8,491 nt of DNA from Streptomyces exfoliatus (GTDB taxonomy: Bacteria > Actinomycetota > Actinomycetes > Streptomycetales > Streptomycetaceae). Shown here in pieces: positions 5,248-8,491 of the stretch. Location of the stretch: assembly GCF_000725545.1 (NCBI RefSeq), contig NZ_JNZP01000061.1:1-8491 (forward strand). The letters run 5' to 3'. A program made the position numbers and the translations under genes. The notes under the pieces are model-generated. The model did not search any database. It worked only from the letters and a program-made list of their open reading frames with translations, and had not been told where the DNA came from. Each line of letters begins with the position of its first letter. Within the stretch, counting starts at the first letter, position 1.

Positions 5248-6068
5248 CACCACGCTCCGGCGCGGGCCGCGTCCGCCGCCGGGTGGTCGGTCGCGCCGTC
5301 GCGCAGCGCGAGCCGGGAGACGATGCGGTAGCGGTCGCCCCGGTAGAGGGAGCGCACGTACTCGACCGGTCTGCCAACCGTGTCGGAGGTGATCCGGTCG
5401 AACAGCAGCGCGGGCGAGAGCACCGGCACGGTGAGCAGGACCGCCTCCTCCTCGCTCAGCACCGTCGGTTCGATGGACTGGACCGCCTGCGCGGTCCGGA
5501 TGCCGCGCTTCTCTCGCAGGTGGGCGTAGAAGCCGCCCTCCATGTCCGAGACGGTGAGGCCGGGCACCAGGTCCGCCGGGACGTGCAGGTGCTCCAGGGC
5601 GATCGGGTCGCCGTCGACGTACCGGAGGCGGGTCACGCGCACCAGCTCGGCCGCCGGGGAGATCGTGAGCTTGCGGCCGATCCGCGCACCGGCGCGCACG
5701 GTACGGAGTTCGAGCACCGTGCTCGTCCAGCTGCCCCGGCTGTGGGGCGCTGCGGCGGCGTGGTGCTCGGCGACCAGCTCCTGGGTGATCTTGTCGGGCG
5801 CGACGAACATGCCGCGGCCGTGCTCCCGCACCAGCAGGCCCGTGGCCACCAGTTCGTCGACGGCGGCGCGCAGGGTGGGACGGGAGACGCCGAGGGTGGC
5901 GCAGAGGGTCCGCTCGGACGGGATGGCGTCGCCGGGGTGGCGCGCGTCGATGACGGTGAGGAGGTGCTCCCGGACGCGCTCGCGCTTGAGCTCCGTCCGA
6001 CCTCCCGCGTCCGGCCGGGCGGTGTCTCCCGCGCTCGGCCGCGGCCGGTCCCCTCCGCTGGGTTCCAT
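5232..6068 (-). CDS. GntR/HutC-family transcriptional regulator (downstream copy)
   Basis: A 278-residue one-component regulator. An Arg/Pro/Gly/Asp-rich leader (1-26) precedes a winged helix-turn-helix (about 27-91, from LKRERVREHLL to RGMFVAP, recognition helix GVSRPTLRAAV), then a UTRA ligand-binding domain (about 107-250) ending in the DasR-like block GRPVEYVRSLYRGDRYRIV. UTRA regulators of this kind usually sense a sugar, sugar phosphate or similar metabolite. I chose the ATG at 6068 because GGAGGG lies 6 nt upstream; an in-frame ATG at 6113 would overlap the upstream gene by 11 bp and has its purine run touching the start. With the 6068 start the gap to the upstream paralogue is 34 bp, so they are probably one operon. 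It is a close paralogue of that gene, with the same recognition helix, so both probably read the same operators at 6902-7042. Confidence 0.92.
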   Translation of the reverse strand: MEPSGGDRPRPSAGDTARPDAGGRTELKRERVREHLLTVIDARHPGDAIPSERTLCATLGVSRPTLRAAVDELVATGLLVREHGRGMFVAPDKITQELVAEHHAAAAPHSRGSWTSTVLELRTVRAGARIGRKLTISPAAELVRVTRLRYVDGDPIALEHLHVPADLVPGLTVSDMEGGFYAHLREKRGIRTAQAVQSIEPTVLSEEEAVLLTVPVLSPALLFDRITSDTVGRPVEYVRSLYRGDRYRIVSRLALRDGATDHPAADAARAGAWWGTVE

Positions 6069-6102
6069 CCCGGTCCCTCCCCGTCGTTCGGTCGGCTGCG
6101 CG

Positions 6103-6870
6103 TCAGTATGCATCTCCCTCGGCGGAGGGGGTCACGAGGCCGTCGCGCGTGAGGTCGAGGCGGGAGACGATGCGGTAGCGGTCGCCTCGGTAGACGGAGT
6201 GGACGTACTCGACGGGGCGGCCGGCGGTGTCGAGGGTGAGGCGTTCGATCAGGAGGGCGGGCGAGAGCACGGGGACGTCGAGGAGCGCGGCCTCGTCCTC
6301 GCTGACGACGGTGGGTTCGATCGACTGGGTGGCCTCCTGGACGTGGACCTGGTGGCGGTCGCGCAGGTGGTCGTAGAGGTCGCCCGCTTCGAGCTCCTCC
6401 GGGGTGAGCGCGGTGCCCACCAGGTCCACCGGGATGTGCAGGTGCTCGATGGCCATGGGCGCGCCGTCGACGAGGCGGAGGCGAGCGATGTAGAGCAGCT
6501 CGGCGGCGGGCGAGACACGGAGTCTGCGGCCGATGCGGGCGCCGGCCCGGATCGTGGCGGATTCCAGGACGGTGCTGGACCAGCTGCCGGAGGCGCGGGG
6601 GACGGCGAAGGCCGCGTCGTCCGGGGCGAGACGCTGGGTGATCTTGGCGGGTGCGACGAACATGCCGCGGCCGTGCTCCCGCACCAGCGCGCCCGTGGCG
6701 ACGAGTTCGCCGACGGCGGCGCGCAGGGTGGGGCGCGAGACGCCGAGCGCGGCGCAGAGGGTCCGCTCGGACGGGATGGGGTCGCCGGGGCCGCCGCTCT
6801 CGATCAGGCCGAGGAGGTGCTCCCGTACCCGTTCCCTCTTCAGCACTCCGCTGGATGAGCCGTCCTTCAT
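6103..6870 (-). CDS. GntR/HutC-family transcriptional regulator (upstream copy)
   Basis: A 255-residue regulator with a GntR winged helix-turn-helix (about 10-74, LKRERVREHLLGLIE to GRGMFVAP) and a UTRA effector-binding domain (about 92-235) ending in GRPVEYVHSVYRGDRYRIV, which resembles DasR, the N-acetylglucosamine-responsive regulator of Streptomyces. By hand count 55 of 65 wHTH residues match the neighbouring paralogue, and the recognition helix is identical. It is divergent from the sugar-binding lipoprotein gene and separated from it by an operator-rich spacer, the classic layout of a local transporter repressor. The ATG at 6870 has only a weak GGACGG upstream; translation may be coupled to a six-codon leader ORF (see 6867-6887). 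Its own ligand cannot be told from sequence. The symbol dasR is not used because the gene is one of a pair and orthology is untested. Confidence 0.93.
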   Translation of the reverse strand: MKDGSSSGVLKRERVREHLLGLIESGGPGDPIPSERTLCAALGVSRPTLRAAVGELVATGALVREHGRGMFVAPAKITQRLAPDDAAFAVPRASGSWSSTVLESATIRAGARIGRRLRVSPAAELLYIARLRLVDGAPMAIEHLHIPVDLVGTALTPEELEAGDLYDHLRDRHQVHVQEATQSIEPTVVSEDEAALLDVPVLSPALLIERLTLDTAGRPVEYVHSVYRGDRYRIVSRLDLTRDGLVTPSAEGDAY

Positions 6871-6887
6871 GCTGTGCCGTCCGTCAT
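6867..6887 (-). CDS. Possible six-codon leader ORF coupled to the upstream GntR gene
   Basis: On the minus strand an ATG at 6887 opens Met-Thr-Asp-Gly-Thr-Ala and stops with a TGA that overlaps the GntR ATG as ATGA. GGGAG lies 6 nt before it, a far better ribosome binding site than the regulator itself has. Ribosomes ending here could reinitiate on the regulator. Such short ORFs also arise by chance. Confidence 0.35.
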   Translation of the reverse strand: MTDGTA

Positions 6888-6901
6888 GCCGCTCTCCCTA
6901 C

Positions 6902-6915
6902 TGGTCAACTGGTAA
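6902..6915. promoter_or_regulatory. Operator-like repeat near the GntR transcription start
   Basis: TACTGGTC-AACTGGTA (6899-6914 region) is a direct repeat of ACTGGT with an 8-bp period, sharing the GGTCAAC core with 7027-7043. It lies just downstream of the predicted minus-strand -10 box, where a bound regulator would block its own operon. Confidence 0.55.
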
Positions 6916-6920
6916 GCCGG

Positions 6921-6948
6921 ATATTAGTCGGTGGTGTTGACCTGTCAC
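6921..6948 (-). promoter_or_regulatory. Predicted promoter of the GntR operon
   Basis: On the minus strand, GTGACA (6943-6948) is followed after 16 nt by TAATAT (6921-6926), a good -35/-10 pair and a rare AT-rich hexamer for this window. Transcription would begin near 6914, inside the operator-like repeat. Confidence 0.55.
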
Positions 6949-6977
6949 TGGCTGAACAGCGCATCTATTCATGGGGA

Positions 6978-7006
6978 TTGACGGCGCGATTGGTCCATGC
7001 CACCTT
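6978..7006 (+). promoter_or_regulatory. Weak candidate promoter of the sugar-uptake operon
   Basis: TTGACG (6978-6983) is followed after 17 nt by CACCTT (7001-7006), a poor -10 box keeping only the A at position 2 and T at position 6. If real, the operators at 7008-7042 cover the start of transcription. Confidence 0.3.
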
Positions 7007-7007
7007 C

Positions 7008-7042
7008 TGGTCACACACCTGACCACTTGACCAATTGGTCAA
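7008..7042. promoter_or_regulatory. Tandem palindromic operators before the sugar-binding protein gene
   Basis: TGGTCA-N6-TGACCA (7008-7025) is an exact inverted repeat. It is followed by TTGACCAATTGGTCAA (7027-7042), a perfect 16-bp palindrome. TGACC half-sites here recur every 8 bp (TGACCACT, TGACCAAT). GntR/HutC regulators such as DasR bind palindromes with TGGTC/GACCA arms, so these are the likely targets of the divergent paralogous regulators. The second palindrome ends 9 nt before the GAGG ribosome binding site, so binding would block initiation or elongation. Confidence 0.78.
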
Positions 7043-7060
7043 CTCTCCATCGAGGTGCCT

Positions 7061-8314
7061 GTGAAGACCCTGCCCCGTAGTGCCGCCCTCGCGGTGGCCG
7101 CCGTCCTCGCCGCCACCGCCTGCAGCGGCTCGGGCGACCCCGCGGCGTCCGGCGGTGCCGACAAGGTCACCGTCTGGATCATGAAGGACAGCGTCACCGA
7201 CTCCTTCCTCGCCCGCTTCCGCACGGCCTTCGAGGCGGAGCACGAGGACATCGACCTCGACATCCAGATCCAGGAGTGGGACGGCATCGGCGAGAAGGTC
7301 ACGGCCGCCCTCGCCAGCAAGGACGCCCCGGACGTGATCGAGGTCGGCAACACCCAGGTCGCGCAGTACGCGGCGAGCGGCGGCGTCCGCGATCTCAGCG
7401 ACAAGGTGAGCGAGCTGAACGGCGGGGACTGGCTGCCGGGGCTCGCCGAGCCGGGGAAGGTCGACGGCAGGCAGTACGGCATCCCCTGGTACGCCGCCAA
7501 CCGCGTCGTGATCTACCACAAGGACCTCTTCTCCCGAGCGGGCGTCACCGCTCCTCCGAAGACGCAGGCCGAGTGGCTCGCCGTCACCGAGAAGCTCAAC
7601 CGCGGCAAGACCCAGGGCATCTACCTCCCCGGCCAGAACTGGTTCGCCCTCTCCGGCTTCGTCTGGGAGGAGGGCGGCGACCTCGCCGTCCAGGACGGCA
7701 CGGCATGGAAGGGCGCACTCGACACCCCACAGGCCCTCGCCGGCATGGACTTCTACCGCCGGCTCCAGGCGCTCGGCAAGGGACCCAAGGACGCCGACGA
7801 GGCGAAACCCCCGCAGGCCGAGGTCTTCGCCAAGGGCGACGTCGCCCAGATCATCGCCGTGCCGGGCGGAGCGAAGATCGTCGAGGAGCTCAACCCCGCG
7901 CTCAAGGGCAAGCTCGGCTTCTTCCCCGTTCCCGGCAAGACGGCCGACCGGCCGGGTGCGGTCTTCACCGGTGGCTCCGACCTGATCGTCCCGGAGGCCT
8001 CCACCCACCCGGAGGCCGCGTACGAGGTCGTGGCGGCGCTGGCGGGCGACACGTGGCAGACGGACATGGCGAGAACGATGAGCTACGTCCCCAACCGCAC
8101 CTCGCTCGCCCATGTCATCCAGGACGACGCGGGCACGGCCGCGATGGCCGCCGGGGCGACGCGGGGCCGGGCGACGCCCAACTCCCCGCAGTGGGCGGCC
8201 GTCGAGGCCACCAACCCGATCAAGCAGTACATGACCGCCGTGCTGACCGGCGCCGATCCCGCGACGGCGGCGGCGACCGCGTCCCGGAGCATCACGAAGA
8301 CCCTCGGCTCGTGA
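7061..8314 (+). CDS. Extracellular sugar-binding lipoprotein of an ABC importer (family 1)
   Basis: The substrate-binding component of a carbohydrate ABC importer, anchored outside the membrane. A signal peptide (MKTLPRSAALAVAAVLAATA) ends in a lipobox with the modified cysteine at residue 21 of this start. The mature protein shows family-1 solute-binding features: VTVWIMKDSVTDSF near the N-terminus, FEAEHEDIDLDIQIQEWDG, APDVIEVGNTQVAQYAASG, YGIPWYAANRVVIYHKDLF, VFTGGSDLIVPEAS and SYVPNRTSL. Total length is 417 residues, usual for the family. I chose the GTG at 7061 over the in-frame GTG at 7055 because GAGG (7052-7055) would overlap the latter but sits 5 nt before the former, and it gives a standard Met-Lys signal peptide. 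The ligand cannot be read from the sequence; related loci import oligosaccharides or amino sugars. The stop overlaps the next start as GTGA. No ATPase gene is visible; many Streptomyces sugar importers share one encoded elsewhere (MsiK). Confidence 0.93.
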   Translation: MKTLPRSAALAVAAVLAATACSGSGDPAASGGADKVTVWIMKDSVTDSFLARFRTAFEAEHEDIDLDIQIQEWDGIGEKVTAALASKDAPDVIEVGNTQVAQYAASGGVRDLSDKVSELNGGDWLPGLAEPGKVDGRQYGIPWYAANRVVIYHKDLFSRAGVTAPPKTQAEWLAVTEKLNRGKTQGIYLPGQNWFALSGFVWEEGGDLAVQDGTAWKGALDTPQALAGMDFYRRLQALGKGPKDADEAKPPQAEVFAKGDVAQIIAVPGGAKIVEELNPALKGKLGFFPVPGKTADRPGAVFTGGSDLIVPEASTHPEAAYEVVAALAGDTWQTDMARTMSYVPNRTSLAHVIQDDAGTAAMAAGATRGRATPNSPQWAAVEATNPIKQYMTAVLTGADPATAAATASRSITKTLGS

Positions 8315-8491
8315 GCCGACCGGAACCGAAGAGCAGACGCAGGGTCCCCGAGCCCGACCAGCGCCGGCCCGACCAGCGCCGGCCCAACCAGCGCCCCCGC
8401 CCCGCCGATGGCCCCCCGCCCGCCAGGCCACCCCGCCCCGCCAGGCCACCCCGCCCCGCGAGTCCCCTCCGACCCGCCCGCCTCCCCTACC
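8311..8491 (+). CDS. Start of the next operon gene, probably an ABC permease (partial)
   Basis: A frame opens with GTG at 8311, overlapping the lipoprotein stop as GTGA, and stays open for 60 codons to the window end. In this position sugar-importer operons normally encode the first MalF-type permease. What is visible is a cytoplasmic-looking, Arg/Pro-rich segment with no membrane helix yet: three 5-residue units (PDQRR, PDQRR, PNQRP) and two 6-residue units (ARPPRP). No other residue pattern is diagnostic. The extension is longer than the short leader usual for such permeases, so it may be a disordered tail before the first helix, or the true permease start may lie beyond the window and this frame may be open by chance in GC-rich DNA. 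Confidence 0.6.
   Translation, partial: MSRPEPKSRRRVPEPDQRRPDQRRPNQRPRPADGPPPARPPRPARPPRPASPLRPARLPY
8356..8400 (+). repeat. 15-nt tandem repeat, three units
   Basis: GACCAGCGCCGGCCC occurs twice exactly (8356-8370, 8371-8385) and a third time with changes (8386-8400). The unit is a multiple of three, so copy-number change keeps the frame. Confidence 0.8.
8422..8457 (+). repeat. 18-nt tandem repeat, two exact units
   Basis: GCCAGGCCACCCCGCCCC is repeated at 8422-8439 and 8440-8457, encoding Ala-Arg-Pro-Pro-Arg-Pro twice. It is in frame with the partial gene. Confidence 0.8.

Noticed and set aside
5232..6870. Naming a regulator gene dasR
   Set aside because: Domain layout and the C-terminal block resemble DasR, but two paralogues are present and the wHTH differs in several places, so orthology cannot be claimed from sequence alone.
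6965..8449. 494-codon minus-strand frame opposite the sugar-binding protein gene
   Set aside because: Antisense shadow; the plus strand encodes a complete lipoprotein with signal peptide and family motifs.

Overview
The window looks like chromosomal DNA of a streptomycete or close relative. GC content is very high, third codon positions are almost all G or C, GTG starts and 4-bp stop/start overlaps are common, and the gene families are typical of Streptomyces. No gene points to a species.

Layout. (1) 96-1385 (+): a complete cyclopropane-fatty-acyl-phospholipid synthase-type methyltransferase, closed by a hairpin terminator at 1427-1471. (2) 1586-4697 (+): three tightly overlapping genes that form a replication cassette. 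They are an archaeo-eukaryotic-type primase-polymerase (PrimPol) with a Cys/His cluster, a P4/D5-type superfamily 3 helicase, and an unrecognised 134-residue protein. (3) 4698-5231: a gene-free stretch dense in structure. It has a perfect 25-bp hairpin, a second long hairpin, about a dozen copies of a 9-bp repeat (consensus TTCRGTCGC) in both orientations, an AT-rich patch and a 19-nt alternating purine/pyrimidine tract. The same repeat occurs as a doublet just before the PrimPol gene. I read this as an iteron-type replication origin that also controls its own cassette. (4) 5232-6870 (-): two tandem paralogous GntR/HutC (DasR-like, UTRA-domain) regulators. (5) 6900-7045: a divergent control region with GGTCA/TGACC half-sites. 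(6) 7061-8491 (+): a lipoprotein sugar-binding component of an ABC importer, then the translationally coupled start of the next gene, probably a permease with an Arg/Pro-rich repetitive N-terminus, cut by the window end.

How it works together. The PrimPol would make primers or DNA, the helicase would unwind, and the iteron field gives a place to load them. This is the minimal machinery of an actinobacterial plasmid or integrative element, yet no integrase, excisionase, partition or transfer gene is visible, and ordinary chromosomal genes sit on both sides. It may be a stripped or domesticated replicon, or one end of a larger element. The right half is a conventional sugar-uptake locus: two nearly identical DNA-binding domains probably read the operators between the regulators and the transporter, giving autoregulation and substrate-inducible uptake.

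The most unusual part is the iteron and hairpin region tied to the PrimPol/helicase genes.
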